Source: Agroathelia rolfsii (lineage: Eukaryota; Basidiomycota; Agaricomycetes; Amylocorticiales; Amylocorticiaceae). From it: 64,000 nucleotides of DNA. This document shows positions 24,615 to 36,759 of this stretch, one piece after another (position 1 is the first letter of the stretch; the number at the start of each line of letters is the position of its first letter). The position numbers were made by a program, and so were the translations under genes. The stretch lies in the NCBI GenBank assembly GCA_018343915.1, contig JABRWF010000004.1, positions 3,968,001-4,032,000 of the forward strand, given 5' to 3'. The notes beneath the pieces were generated by a model. It was not told where the DNA came from, ran no database searches, and saw only the letters and a list, made by a program, of their open reading frames with translations.

Positions 24615-25850
24615 ATGCCTGGCCTCGATATCCCCTCATCCACCCCCGCCGAAACCGTTGCCCCAGTTGAGGCCGCCGCTGTGGCTCCTGTTGAGACCAT
24701 GGCCACTGAGGCTCCCGGCTATGTCAATGGCAAGTACTACAATGCTCGCCTTGACCCGAAAAACTTCCTCGAGGGTGAGCTCTCTTGGAATCCCTCGACT
24801 CGTTTGAGGCAAATGCTCGCTCGTCCTGGCATCGTTGTAAGTTGAAGTCATGGAATGAGCTCGAATATCGATCTGATTGGTCTTTAGGTTGCTCCAGGTA
24901 TCTGCGATGGTATCAGCGCACGCTGCTGCATTGAAGCCGGCTTCCAGTGCATGTACCAGAGGTGTGTTGATTACAATCAACTGGTTATCAATCCGGTATC
25001 TAATTTTCTGTTCTTAGTGGTGCCGCCACTACTGCTTCCCGCTTGGGCCAGCCTGATGTTGCCATTGCGACCATGAACGATTTCGTTGGTGCTGCCCAGA
25101 TGGTTTGCTCGATTGAGCCCTCAATGCCCGTCATCGCCGATGCTGATACCGGTTTCGGTGGACCCGCCAATGTTTCTCGTACTGTCCAACAATACGCCCG
25201 TGCCGGTGTTGCCGCCCTCCACATTGAAGATCAAGTCCAGACCAAGCGCTGCGGTCACTTGATGGGCAAGTCTGTCGTCTCCCGCGAAGAATACCTTACT
25301 CGCATCCGCGCTGCTGTCCTTGCTCGTGATCAACTTCAGGGCCCGCTTGCTGACTTCGTCATCATCGCTCGCACTGATTCGGCTCAAGTTCTCGGCATGG
25401 AGGAGGCCGTTGAGCGCCTGAAGCTCGCTGCCGACGTCGGTGCTGATGTTTGCTTCATCGAGGGTGTCAAGACCCAGGAGCTCCTGGAGAAGACCGTCAA
25501 AGCTCTTGAGCCCAAACCTGTTCTCGTCAACGTTATCTCCGGTGGCCTCACCCCATCCTTCACTAGCCAAGAAGCTGAGGATATGGGTGCCAAGATCATT
25601 AGTGAGTTTCTATCACTTAATACATAAGATCCTTGGGTCTAATTGACGCTCTTCTTTAGTCTTCTCTCTCGTTTCTTCAGTGGCTATTGTTCACTCTGTC
25701 CGCGCTGCCATGCATTCGCTCAAGAAGACGGGCACGGACTTCACGTCCGCCAAGGGCATGGACCCCAAGGCATTCTTCGAGGTCGTTGGTCTGAATTCTG
25801 TGGTCGAATTCGATGCCCAGGCCGGTTCAAACGCCTTTTCTGTTGTCTAG
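24615..25850 (+). CDS. PEP mutase / isocitrate lyase superfamily enzyme
   Basis: Carbon-carbon lyase of the PEP mutase/isocitrate lyase superfamily. Fungal members include oxaloacetate hydrolase (oxalate formation) and 2-methylisocitrate lyase-like enzymes. A roughly 50-residue alanine/proline-rich N-terminal extension (MPGLDIPSSTPAETVAPVEA) is followed by a beta/alpha barrel: RPGIVVAPGICDGISARCCI, CMYQSGAATTASRLGQPD, metal-binding PVIADADTGFGGPANVSRTV, HIEDQVQTKRCGHL and DFVIIARTDS. KRCGH corresponds to the KKCGH catalytic motif of isocitrate lyase, so the active-site Cys is kept. LVNVISGGLTPSF and KIIIFSLVSSVAIVHSVRAA complete the barrel. Four exons, about 350 residues, stop TAG at 25848-25850. 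I chose the ATG at 24615 because it follows the pyrimidine-rich leader; the frame is open further upstream, but that sequence overlaps the TATA box. Which substrate it prefers cannot be settled here; oxaloacetate hydrolase is a good candidate in a basidiomycete. Confidence 0.88.
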
Positions 25851-28553
25851 ATGGCTTTCTTCCTTTTCGCGTCTTGTCATTTCTGTCATCATTAGGTTTG
25901 CCTTACTGGCACTGTCTTCATGGGCCGTTTCTTTCCTTGATCAGATGTAGATTTCTCCTCTCTCTTACCATCCTTCAAAAGAGCATTGTACTTCTATCTA
26001 TCCACCATATTATACCACTATGCATTTAGAAATAAAGTGACGGTATGCGCTGAAAGCCCCATGTGTGAATGCGTCAGATAGAGTGGAGAATAATTAGCAA
26101 TCATCCGATTTCAACGTCGAAATCCGAGCATTGAGTACTCATTCGACCGGTGCATATACCTGATATCTGCGTCGTCTATATGCACCATTTGTTGCATGTT
26201 GGTACAGTTACTTTACTACACCGAAAACAATCCACGATGCTGTGTCAAATTGAAATTTTGAAACTCCGCTTACGCCTCCTGGCGGGTTGTGGCCAGATAA
26301 AACGACCAATGCATCATCATTATATCATCCTCAGAATTTATCTGGTGTTCCGACTGAGTCAGACGCTAAAAATGGTCTCCTTTCTGAAATATTGCTGTGC
26401 GCTAGTGCCATTATGACCTCAACTTCACGCAGAGTTTGTTTTCAACAACAGCCCTAACTCAATCCAATCGAATATTCACTGGCACAGCGATAATAGTACA
26501 TATATTGGCAGGGCTTGAAGACACATCTCATTGCATTGGAATGTACCACCCCAGCCATCCATGTCCACATTGAGTATATGGCCAATCTAGGATAGGCAGA
26601 TACGGCGTTTTTCAAGGTTTGGAGTCTGTCGAGTAGCTTTCCCTCTGTAGCTTCACAAAAACATCGAAAAGAAATAGGATTGATGCATCAAGGGACCATA
26701 GCTTCTGACTATAAGCCCTTGGCTTTAGCCAGTGTACTTTTGGGCTAGACAAGATATCCCGCTTCTACCGCTGGTAGTGTTACACAGTGATTAAGCGTAG
26801 GATGAACTCTACTCAATTTCATGGTGTAGACTTCAGACTAGTCAAAATATAATTCACGATAGCTTGCGAATCAATTGCTCAACACTGATTGATGGTAGAT
26901 CCTTTTCATGGAAACTATGGGTGGCAGTTAATCACGTTGGATCGGCGCACAGTCTGTCTGACCCAATGGGCGATCTTAGGCCACATACAATAGCGAGAAA
27001 TCTGGGACTACAGCCCGGTTCATACCAGAGGGCTTGCTAATTAATACTATCAATGTTCCTGTTATTTTTAAAATCTGATGACTGGGAGCGCCAGAAGAAG
27101 TGACAGTACCGTCGGAGCATTTTCTAGCCCGAGCCAAGATGGATAATTAGTACGATAAAAGGGCCAGATATTCAAGTTCCTGCGTTATTTCATTGTACCA
27201 CCGGCCGTAGCTCACCAGGACGTATCAATGTGCGCATTATAGATATATTACAGAAAAGTCAGATGGCACGGTGGGAGTCAAGCTCCGGTCCTAAGTCAGA
27301 AGTCAGGTGCCGCGAGTTAGGTTATATGCTAACTGATACGTCCAGATCAATCGAAAATGCACTCGGAATCTTGGACTCAGATTATAAAATGGAAAGGGAC
27401 AAGAACTTGAAGCGCAATACCACTTGCACCCTAGTCGGGTAGTAAGTAGTAGATGGGCGCTATTTACACCTGAACAATAAAATTACGGCGTGAACAAAGT
27501 GCAACGAACTGGCAAGTTACAGCGGTTCGTGATGGTAAGGCCAATGAACGTACGCAAGTATGAGTATAAGTGATCAACTATCATCGCGTGACTTGCTTTT
27601 AATTTTTCATTACTTACATACGTTTATATACCGCATCATGTACTGTAAATAAACTACGGTGTAATGTGACTTTGAACGATGAGGGAAGTGTGGTATATAA
27701 TTACATAAGGGGAACATTGGGATATTTGAAGTTGCATGTGAAATGATGTGTCATAAAATCCAGCGAGCCAGAACCAGACCAGCTTAAGACGACATAGAAA
27801 ATAATATTCCGCTTGTCTCGTACAGTGTTGTCGTACGGAGTCAAACGGATAAGTAGCTACATACAAACTCCGAAGCTACTCTAAGTATCTAGTCACATGA
27901 CACATTACAGTGTCACGGATTGCATCACAACATGATGCACCAACCAAACTTGAATGAATTTAACATAGCCTGGCTAGGAGCCTACCTGAGAGCAGCCGTA
28001 AGACTCGCAATCTGGCACTGCATACTAGTAAGGGCCACCGTAGGATCATGGGAAGTCAGGATAAATTAAGGGCATGCTTTAGCCCCCTTAGAGCTTAGAG
28101 GCCTCTACTGACTCGAGCTAGGTGTCAAGCACTTATGTCAGTCCATTATTTTCCATTTCTCTCTCTCTTTGATGTAGAGGAAACTGCCTCATGTCAAAAT
28201 AGACATGAAACTCCTTTACTAGTAAGTCGCAGTGCTTGCAAAACTTTCAAACTTTCACATTGACCTGCACATCCATCGGCGGCCGCTCAATTGTATATCC
28301 TAATCATGAACATACGCAAAATCTCAGGCTTAATTAGTGAGTTTACAGTTCAGGAACAAAGATGCTACCACTTAGGAGAGAAGGCATCAGTGAGTCTGCA
28401 CGCAGCAGAAGATATGACTGCAGCAGCAGGATTATTGTATCTCACTCTTTCCTTCCTCATCGAAATCATCAAGACATGCAATATCAAGAGCAAGAGCATC
28501 AGCGCCGCCACACTTCAGTCTTGCTTACCGACTCTACTTCCTTTTCCTCGAAA
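25851..28553. other. Gene-poor region
   Basis: About 2.7 kb of AT-rich DNA with no supportable gene. Short open frames near 26150-26416 and 27230-27442 lack conserved features. The last 100 bases are pyrimidine-rich and probably form the leader of the next gene. Confidence 0.5.
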
Positions 28554-29146
28554 ATGCCCATTCAGATGGTCCGCGCTTGCCGCTACTGGCTAGTCATTAA
28601 CTACCTAGATTTTGTAGTTGGTATTCTGTCTGGTCGCTGGCATGATACTGTTGGCTCAGAAACGCCTGACAATGCAGTACTCATAATACTTGCGAGTATT
28701 GGCAAAGCCATATTTGCGATCTCTGTCGTCCTGTACGCAGCCTGAGGATTCACTTGGACGCATGGTCTTTCCGTCAAAGTGAACCCGAAGGAATTTATGT
28801 CAGTGGTTCTCCTAATACTTTTTACTGTTGCATTGTGGTGTGCTGTCGCAGCCATGGAAACTGGGAGTGCCTGTGAGTATACCAGTATTTGATTAAAGGG
28901 ATTGGTTATGGCTAACCATAATCGTGTGGCTTAGACTCAACTGCTTTGGCAATATTGTCTTTGACTGCAGTCACATCTCTGTTTGCACGATTCCTGTACC
29001 TTCTCAGCCATCGAAGGGATGTTTGCACTTGCAGGGCCGACTTGGAAGCTGAGTGTACCGGGTGCATTGGAAAGTGCAGGGATTTTGGATTTTTATCTTC
29101 TCTTCCGAACAAAAATGCTAAGTCATTTACACATTTAGGGATTTAG
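28554..29146 (+). pseudogene. Four-helix membrane protein gene with in-frame TGA
   Basis: ATG at 28554, after a pyrimidine-rich leader, begins MPIQMVRACRYWLVINYLDF. Helices 1 and 2 follow (WLVINYLDFVVGILSG; AVLIILASIGKAIFAISVVL), then the frame meets TGA at 28743-28745. The same frame continues at once with GFTWTHGLSVKVNPKEFMSV, a third helix (VVLLILFTVALWCAVAAM), and a good GTGAGT intron (28872-28933). The spliced frame then gives a fourth helix (ALAILSLTAVTSLFARFLYL) and a cysteine-rich tail (CTCRADLEAECTGCIGKC), ending at TAG 29144-29146. The frame, the intron phase and the membrane pattern all survive on both sides of one stop codon. This reads as a recent nonsense mutation (for example CGA to TGA). 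A weak 63- or 66-base intron with poor GTC donors could also remove the stop. Family not recognised. Confidence 0.55.
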
Positions 29147-29866
29147 TAGAGAAGCAATAGCATATCATAATATCGTATGAATTCTGTATTAAATCGGCTT
29201 GCTTAAATTGTAATCAATGCAATGCTCAAAACCCATATCGCGAAGCTAAAGCAGAAAGCCGAGTATTCAGCACCAGAGGCTCTAGAACGTCATTCTGATT
29301 GTAGTCATATGTACTTGGCAAATGGACGGATGGGCAGCTGCGGTCCAGGTCGTATTTGTCACTGGCACAGAAAAACTTGAAAGCTTGCGAGGCAACTTGT
29401 GTGCTCCTTAGGGCTGTCCATCCTCGTCCAATGTATCATCTTCATGTGCGTCGGTGCACCTTTGAATCTTCACCGAACAAGACCGCTGTCTTATTATAGC
29501 TCGTTGGTTCTGTAGCAATCAGGCTCGTTATTTTGCCGTTTTGACGATTGTCCTTGGCGGGTTTCCGCATTGTGCAGAAGGATCACTAGAGCGCCGATGT
29601 CGCATCTGTCTCTTCAATCTGATAAAGACAATTAATAATCATAGCTGTTCGGGTTTGGTCGCAGTTTACAAGGCTTCCATGATGATCATGGTCACGACTC
29701 AAATATGATAAGTGTGAATCTGTATATTAGAAATATTCTATTCATACGAAAATTGATCAAATAAGAAGTCACAGACGGACGTTCGTAACGCAATGCATCT
29801 AGATGCAATGATATCATATCCCCCTGTAACGCAACATCTCATAGCATAGGCATGCCATTTTGTCCC
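29147..29866. other. Intergenic between convergent genes
   Basis: About 720 bases between the four-helix gene and the mL44 gene, AT-rich; nothing recognised. Confidence 0.5.
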
Positions 29867-31136
29867 TCAACTGGAGGAGGGCTTTCTACCCTCGACCATC
29901 ACCTTGCTGCGCCCACTGCTAGCATACATGAGATCAATCTCTGGCAACACACTAGGCTCATATGCGCCTTCCTCAGCAGCCACATCTCCCTCTTCCAGTA
30001 GGTTAGCAAGTATGTCTCCCCGAGACGCAGCAAACGTCGAGGATGGGAGTTGGATGAGGTTCTCTGGCGTGCGCGTGAGGAAAAGCCGGTGGAGCGAGTC
30101 CTCAGCAGCGCGGTATTCTGCCATTTTGAGCGATGAGCCGAAACCTTCTCCAAGCTTGTCTGCACCGGAGAAGATGCCAACTACGTAGATGGGTGAGTTG
30201 GAGTATCGACCGGTTTCTTTTAGCAATCTATGTATGAAGAGAGAGAAAAGATATTTTGGTTAGTGAATCAAGTTACATAGACGATACAACAGAATAGGGA
30301 AGAATATCAACTGTGAAGTAGCGCAAGAAAAACTCACCTCGACTTGGGAGGTGCCCGCTGGTATCGTTCGACGGCCTCGGCAAGTGCCATCTTGGGATTT
30401 GAGAACTTGAGCATACTACGGATGTCGACTTGCCGACTCATGAAAAAGGCATGCACGAATTTACGCGCAGAGAGGAGGGATCGTTTTTGGTATATGAGAC
30501 CAGTCAATGCTCGCGGTATTGACGCGAGCGCGTCCGAGTGCAGGAGGGAGGGTTTTGTGGGTGACATAGCCTATATTTCGCGTAAAGAACGAAAAGTTAG
30601 TCTATAATAGCCACACCATATAAAAAAAAAACAATACATACTGCTCGGTGCCATCGCAGTAATGACTGTGCACCCATCTCTTGTGCGACGGTCGCAGTGG
30701 TCAAGGGCCCGACGTGGGCGGTCACGAGCGCCTTCAATACTCGCGTTGGAATGTACGGGTACTGCGCATGCAGATACTCGCTCGCGAACAAACCCATAAG
30801 CGAATTTCCGAGAGCAGCAAGTTGCGCATTGCTGGCCGGTGCGGTCTCATTGGGGTAGTAACGCTGGTGGAATGGCACAAACGACGGGTGCGTACACACT
30901 TGCTGTGTGAGCCCAGGCGTGTCGAGAATCGGCGCAAGGCCTAAGCGGTGCGCAAATGCACTCAACGCTGCAGGAGTCGGCGGCTGCAGTGACGGCCATA
31001 CATCTGGCGAGAACTGCGACGGGAACTGGCCGTGCTTGAAGAGGGCCTCTTTAGGTGGGAACTGCTTTAGATGAGAGGTTGAGATGGCCGTCTTCTTGGC
31101 CGTGTTGGAAACCAGTCGTTGCGATGCATGGCGCAT
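29867..31136 (-). CDS. Mitochondrial large-subunit ribosomal protein mL44
   Basis: Structural protein of the mitochondrial 54S/large ribosomal subunit, homologous to yeast MRPL3 and human MRPL44. It carries an RNase III-like fold and a double-stranded RNA-binding domain. Three exons: 31136-30642, 30570-30338 and 30227-29867, giving 362 residues. The N-terminus MRHASQRLVSNTAKKTAIST is basic and hydroxylated, like a mitochondrial targeting peptide. The RNase III-like part includes FAHRLGLAPILDTPGLTQQV, CTHPSF, AALGNSLMGLFASEYLHAQY and LKALVTAHVGPLTTATVAQE. The dsRNA-binding part includes SNPKMALAEAVERYQRAPPK and VVGIFSGADKLGEGFGSSLK followed by AEYRAAEDSLHRLFL. The acidic catalytic residues of true RNase III are not all visible, as usual for mL44. 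The frame is open to an upstream ATG at 31274, but the 31136 start gives the better targeting peptide. Confidence 0.9.
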
Positions 31137-31393
31137 TTGCACACCCAAGAGCCTGAGAAGAGAATATAAATGAAGGGGTCGGGGGAGGACTTGGGAACTG
31201 CAAGTGGGACAAGCAAGTGCAGGTGCAACACCGAAATTTCTCAGCCACAGTTGGTGCCACAGCTCGGTCTGCACTCAATCACTCTGTTTTTGACATTTAG
31301 CTGGTACAGCACGTATCGTACACACATTTGTTGTCTTCGTAAGGAAATAAAAGTTCTCAAAAAATACAGAAAAAAATTAACATATATTCCACC

Positions 31394-33842
31394 TCATAGC
31401 TCGTTTTCGTCAGCGTTCAAAATCAAAGTCGTGAAAAACTGGATCGTTTCCGCCCAATGGTCCCACTCAATGACTGCAATTCACAAATAGGGCGTCAGCA
31501 AACGTGCCAGAAAGGTAATTCAACAGTATACACGTACATTCATTAGCAGCATGAGCGGCACCAAGCGCTTGACTGCCATCACCTGTATTATGATGACTGT
31601 AGCGGAAAATGTGTTCTGTTAAATTCCAGTAAAAGCGCGTGTCTATGGAAAAGGTTATGACTCCGATAAGTATGATAGAATTCAGTCAGGTAAGACAGTT
31701 GCTTGCCTGTGTTGCCTGTGAGTGCACTGGGCGCAACTTTGATGCCCTTTTCAGTTTCACCCTCTGTGGTGGTCAGCCTACGATATGTATTGAAAGCTGC
31801 CTTGATCGTGCCAGAGAGTAGTTGGAAAGGTTTTGCATCTCCTATAGGGGTAACCCTAGAGGGTGCAAGGCCGCCATTGGGTGTTGCATGATTCACTTTC
31901 AGGATACCGTAGAAAGGATCCTCTGATTCTGGTTCCACTCTGTTTCCAAATGGTAGGAACGATAGATTATGATGTTGTGCTTGGTGTTGAAGAAGTTTAA
32001 TATAACGCTCCTCGATAGCTTTAAGTGAGCTGGAGGCAAGTTGAGCAGTCAATAAGGGAGTTCCACCAAGCTGGGCTCACCTATCACTAGCAATCCGGTG
32101 ATTGACGATGGCGTATGCTAATTCGGGTAGGGCATTGGCTTTGACACCACCTTGGATGACGTCAATAGCTTGGGTGGTGCTAGCAATTGTAGAAGTTGTC
32201 TTGTCATGCTTAAAAAAGTATTGTTCAACCCTCTTAAGCTGCTTGTCTGAGTTGACGGAGCGTGCAATGGCTTTTTTAATTCGCGAAGGAAGGCTCTGGG
32301 CGTGTGCACCAAAGCATTGAACAGTGCTATAGATAGGTGTATTGCGGGTCTATTACGCATTAGTATACAATCGTAGGGGTCAATTAAGTGGCGCACTCAC
32401 TAAATGCGGAATAATTGGATGCGCCTCTAGTTCTACCAGAAGGGCAGATAAAATCCCGATGCCCTGAACAGATTTTTCTAGGTTATATGTACAGAGTATA
32501 CAATGACGTACTTACAGTATGGGGCGGTGGAATGCTAGAATGACCACCTGGCGTCGTAACCTGCAATTTGATATTTGTGAAGCCTTTCTCCGCGACGCCG
32601 GGGAACGAAAAGGTTGTTCCATATTGTTGCTGAAATCTAGCTGATGTCACTTTTGAGAACGAGGTTTAGGAGAAAAGCTAATCATTTGAACCTACAGCCC
32701 TCATCGACGAGCATGGCAAATCCATTCTTGCCAAACCGTTCTTCCAAGTAAACACTCAAATGTCCAGCACCCTAATATCCAATTTTATTAGAGCCTGAAC
32801 ACCGACCTAAGCTATGGATGGAAATGAACCTCTGTGCCTTTCGACTCCTCATCGAAACCAAAAGCAAGGACAATAGAACGAGTTGGGATAAAGCCTCGTT
32901 CCAAGAGGGCTTCGATGGTCCCCAAGATACCAATAAGACAACTCTTGTTGTCTAGACTTCCCCTCCCCCAAACTCTTTGGCCTACAAATAACGATTATAT
33001 TAATATTCAAAACCCTTACGCGGATCTCCAAAATAATGATAATGATAATGATAATAATAATGGTAAGCTCACCATCCCAATGTCCGGAGTAGGGCGGGTG
33101 GATCCATTGATCGAAAGTATCAGGGTGCACAGGAACGACGTCTGAACCAAGAAACTTAGAGGTCCATCCAGTGAAATGTATATAAAGTTGCATTTACCTT
33201 GATGAGCGGCGAGCAGCAAAGGCTTGAGGGATGCATCCGAGCCCTTCCAGTGAAATACAAGTCCATATATGTTGACTTTGGTCACCTCTAGTGCCGCATG
33301 TCTGCATAACAAGTGAATATCGATATGTTTGTATCGCAAAGAAATTCATGTACACTAATGGAAAACTAGTGGAGAGATAGTCATGGAAAGACCCAAAAAT
33401 CTCCCAATGTGGATCTTCGCCCACCGGCCCCGAGGTATCAAAGGATTCAGTTCTGGTAGGGCACACTCAAAACGGTGCACGGAGAAACAAGGTGAAGCAT
33501 TAAGTCGTACGGAATACGCACAGCGCCGCTGAGCCATGAGATGGCTTTGGCTTTATATGCGTCAGTGCGGTACAGTTGCGTAAGACTTCCAAAAATCTCT
33601 GCATTCTTCTGCGGAAGAAGCTCAAAGGCCTGCGGGCAAAGACCCTCCGTCGAAGCCATATAGTCAAGTAGGATATTTGAACCATGATGAAGTAGGAGCA
33701 CAAGAGACACCGTAGCAAGAAGCGTTCTCCATATCATAATGGACCATTCTTTTTTAGACTTTCTCCGAGTCAGAGCGTTATTCAAGCCACTAGGAAGGGG
33801 TTGTTTATCATGGCAAACTCTTTCGTACGGCTCGTTAGACAT
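31394..33842 (-). CDS. M20 family Gly-X carboxypeptidase (copy A)
   Basis: Zinc carboxypeptidase of the M20 family, similar to yeast vacuolar Cps1. The start MSNEPYERVCHDKQPLPSGL is followed by one hydrophobic segment (TLLATVSLVLLLHHGSNIL), a type II signal anchor. Conserved blocks after splicing: AVRIPTESFDTSGPVGEDPH, LLAAHQDVVPVHPDTFDQW (metal His), GRGSLDNKSCLIGILGTIEA (bridging Asp), VLAFGFDEESKG (catalytic Glu pair), FAMLVDEG, EKGFTNIKLQVTTPGGHSSI, the dimerisation-domain ALPELAYAIVNHRIASD, and a last exon ending TTLILNADENEL. Stop at 31394-31396. About twelve introns; one carries an (ATT/ATC)n repeat near 33040. A start nine bases further upstream (33851) is equally possible; a frame open through the poly-C at 33862-33872 is not needed. 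Tandem with copy B and in the same orientation. No frame break seen. Confidence 0.9.
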
Positions 33843-34322
33843 GATGGTCATTAGCGAGACACCCCCCCCCCCGAGTCGACAGGAGGATGATTGCGTCATA
33901 ATTCGGCGCGAATGCGGCAGCTGCTCAAGATTAAATTTTCACCAAGGTGATGAAGACATGTTGCAAAAATTAGTAGAAAATGACATGATAAAGCTCAAGT
34001 CTAATTTACTGGCAATGCTTACATTTTGAATCAGTAACTATTGCCTAGAATCGCCGGTTTTCAGGGTAGTCGTTGCACTAATTCGAAGCTTCAATCCCCT
34101 TTGGCCCTGCATACAGCTCAGGCTGCATAAAATAAAGTGCCGAAGTTTCAATTACACATCCTCGACTGCCACGAATATATGCACAATGCGAAATGTTAGG
34201 TGTCATTAACATCGATACATATACCTAAAGGTAGAGCATCAGGGTTGCGCTAGAAGTACACGTACAACATGTACATGCTAAGAAATGGACTAGATATAGT
34301 ACGAATACATCCTTTACATTAA
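33843..34322. promoter_or_regulatory. Spacer between tandem M20 genes, poly-C
   Basis: About 480 bases holding the promoter of copy A and the 3' flank of copy B. A run of 11 C lies at 33862-33872, right before the copy A start codon on the other strand (poly-G in the leader). Confidence 0.5.
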
Positions 34323-36759
34323 TCAAAGCTCATTCTCGTCCGCATTCAAAATCAACGTCGTGAAGAAGCGAATGATCTCAGCCCATTGGTCCCATTCAAT
34401 AACTGCAATAAAAAAGTATGAGCGAAGGGCGAAAAAGAGTTAGAGAAAGATATATTTAACACGCACATTCATTGACGGTATGGACACCACTCAATACCTT
34501 GCTTCCGTCGCCGGCATTTTTGTGGTTGTACCGGAAGATGTGCTCGGTCAGGTTCCAGTAGTAGCGGGTGTCTATCGAGCACGAGAAAAACATACTTTTA
34601 ACGGTTGGATAGAGAACATAAACAATCCCTCAACATACCAGTGTTTCCAGTCATCATACCAGGGGCTACCTTGATGCCTTTCTCCGTCTCGCCCTCTTCG
34701 GTAGTCAAGTTACGATAGCTGTTGAACGTCGTCTTAATCGTTCCTGACAACAAGGCGTATGGTTTCGCGTCCTTGGTGGGCGTGATCGGAGCTGGTTCAA
34801 GGCCCCTGTAGAAGGCCTCTTCGAGCGTAAGTGAGCCATGGAAGGGCGCATCAGATGCGGATGAGATCTCCTCGCCAAAGGAGGTGAAGGAAAGATTGTA
34901 TTGCTTGGCGAGATCCTTAAGGAGCTCGGTGTCGCGTCCTCGGACGGCAGCCAAGGAGCTAGAGGGATAGAGTTGGTTAAGAATATGAAATCAAATAAAG
35001 GGATCGAGATGACACATACCTGTCAGTAGAGATACGATGATTCACCGTCGCGTATGCAAGTTCCGGAAGAGCATTAGCCTTGACGCCACCACTGATTATA
35101 TCAATCGCTTGCGTGGTGCCAGCAATGTAGGCAGCACCCCTGTCATGTTTAAAGAAATACGATTGTACTTTATGCAGTTGCCGGTCGGACGACAAGGAAC
35201 GAGCGATCGCTTTCTTGACTCTGGAGGGGATGCCTTCTGCATGCGCACCGTAGCATTGGATGGTGCCATAGATAGGCGTATCGCGGACCTGCATGCTTTG
35301 ACTGAGACTGGGGAGATAACTTGACGAAATAGGTACAGAACTCACCAGGCGAGGTGGGATGGGGTTATCTTCCAGTTTCACAAGGAGAGATGCAAGAATA
35401 CCAATGCCCTGAGAACTTCATTAGAATAAATATGCATACTAACATGACATAAAAACTTACCGTATGAGGAGGTGGGATACTGGAGTGACCACCAGGTGTC
35501 GAGACTTGCACCTTGACGTCGGTATAACCCTTCTCTGCGATACCCGGGGTGGCGAAGACAGTTCCGTACTGTTTTTGGTATCCAGCTTGAGAAGGATATA
35601 AGTAAATCATGACTCCCAGATGTACATATATAAGTCAGATACGTACAACCCTCATCAACGACCATAGCAAAGCCATTACGGCCAAACTTCTCTTCCAGAT
35701 AAGGGCCCAGAAAGCCTGCACCCTAGAATTGTATTAGCTTACAGATCTCACTCGGCAGCCAAACGAACGGGTACTAACCTGGCCACCAGAACACTCCTCG
35801 TCAAACCCAAATGCGAGGACAACCGGACGTGTAGGTACGAAGCCCTGTTCAAGAAGAGTTTCGATAGATGCTAGAATACCAATCAGTCCGCCCTTGTCGT
35901 CACTGCTGCCACGACCCCAAATTCGTTCGCCTGTGAATTCGTTCAGGCCAATATTCCAAGTAATCATGGCAATGTCTCCTTACCATCCCAATATCCAGAG
36001 TAAGGTGGGTGCTCCCACTTGCCAACCGTATCAGGATGGACAGGAACAACGTCTTTATGCGGATGATACTCATGAGTAAGCGACCAAGCATGGAAACAGG
36101 GTTCGAGTACCTTGGTGTGCAGCAAGCAATATGGGCTTCAACAAGGGATTGGAGCCTTTCCAATGGTATACAAGCCCATATGTGTTGACCTTAGTCAATT
36201 CCAAGGTTGAGTGTCTGAAAATGTACTTTTTTAAGCTTGGTGTCTAACAAATCCATTCCGAGGCTTACATCAAAGGGAAGTTTGCCAAGAGGTAATCATG
36301 GAACGGCCCAAAAGCCTCCCAGCGCGGGTCAACGCCAATCGGGCCTAGTGTATCATAAGATTCGGTACTGCGGATAGCATTTAGTTAAGGAGAGGAAAAA
36401 TATGTTCAAGTGTCTACGCACGGTACGCGGACAGCACCACTAAGCCAGGAGATGGCGCGTTGCTTGTAAGCATCGGTATCATACAACTGGGTGACATTTC
36501 CAAACAGTTCGGCGTTTTTGGCGGGATACAAGGCAGGAACCTGTGGGCAGAGACCATCCGTCGAGGCAGCACGATCCAGCAGGTAATCAAGGCCATGACT
36601 ATGAATCGCGAGTGCAAGGCAGCTCGAGGCCAGGATCCTCTTCCAAGTCCACCATCGCTTCTTGGGCTGCGCAGCGGCAACTGGAGAGGGCAAGTCCTGG
36701 GCAGACTCAGTCTCGACGATCTTCTCGTTCGTGAATTTTGTGTATGGCATCGAAGACAT
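34323..36759 (-). CDS. M20 family Gly-X carboxypeptidase (copy B)
   Basis: Paralogue of the neighbouring M20 gene with the same layout. MSSMPYTKFTNEKIVETESA begins a cytosolic tail, then a short signal anchor (ILASSCLALAIHSHGLDYLL). Blocks: LYDTDAYKQRAISWLSGAVR, TLELTKVNTYGLVYHWKGS-type sequence, VVPVHPDTVGKW..PPYSGYW, IWGRGSSDDKGGLIGILASI (bridging Asp), VVLAFGFDEECSGGQ (catalytic Glu pair), AGFLGPYLEEKFGRNGFAMV-type sequence, EKGYTDVKVQVSTPGGHSSI, ELAYATVNHRISTD, and a C-terminus ending TTLILNADENEL, identical to copy A. Stop TGA at 34323-34325. About a dozen introns sit at places matching copy A. Strong conservation of all metal and catalytic positions says both copies are active. Likely role: peptide hydrolysis in the vacuole or along the secretory route. 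Confidence 0.92.
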
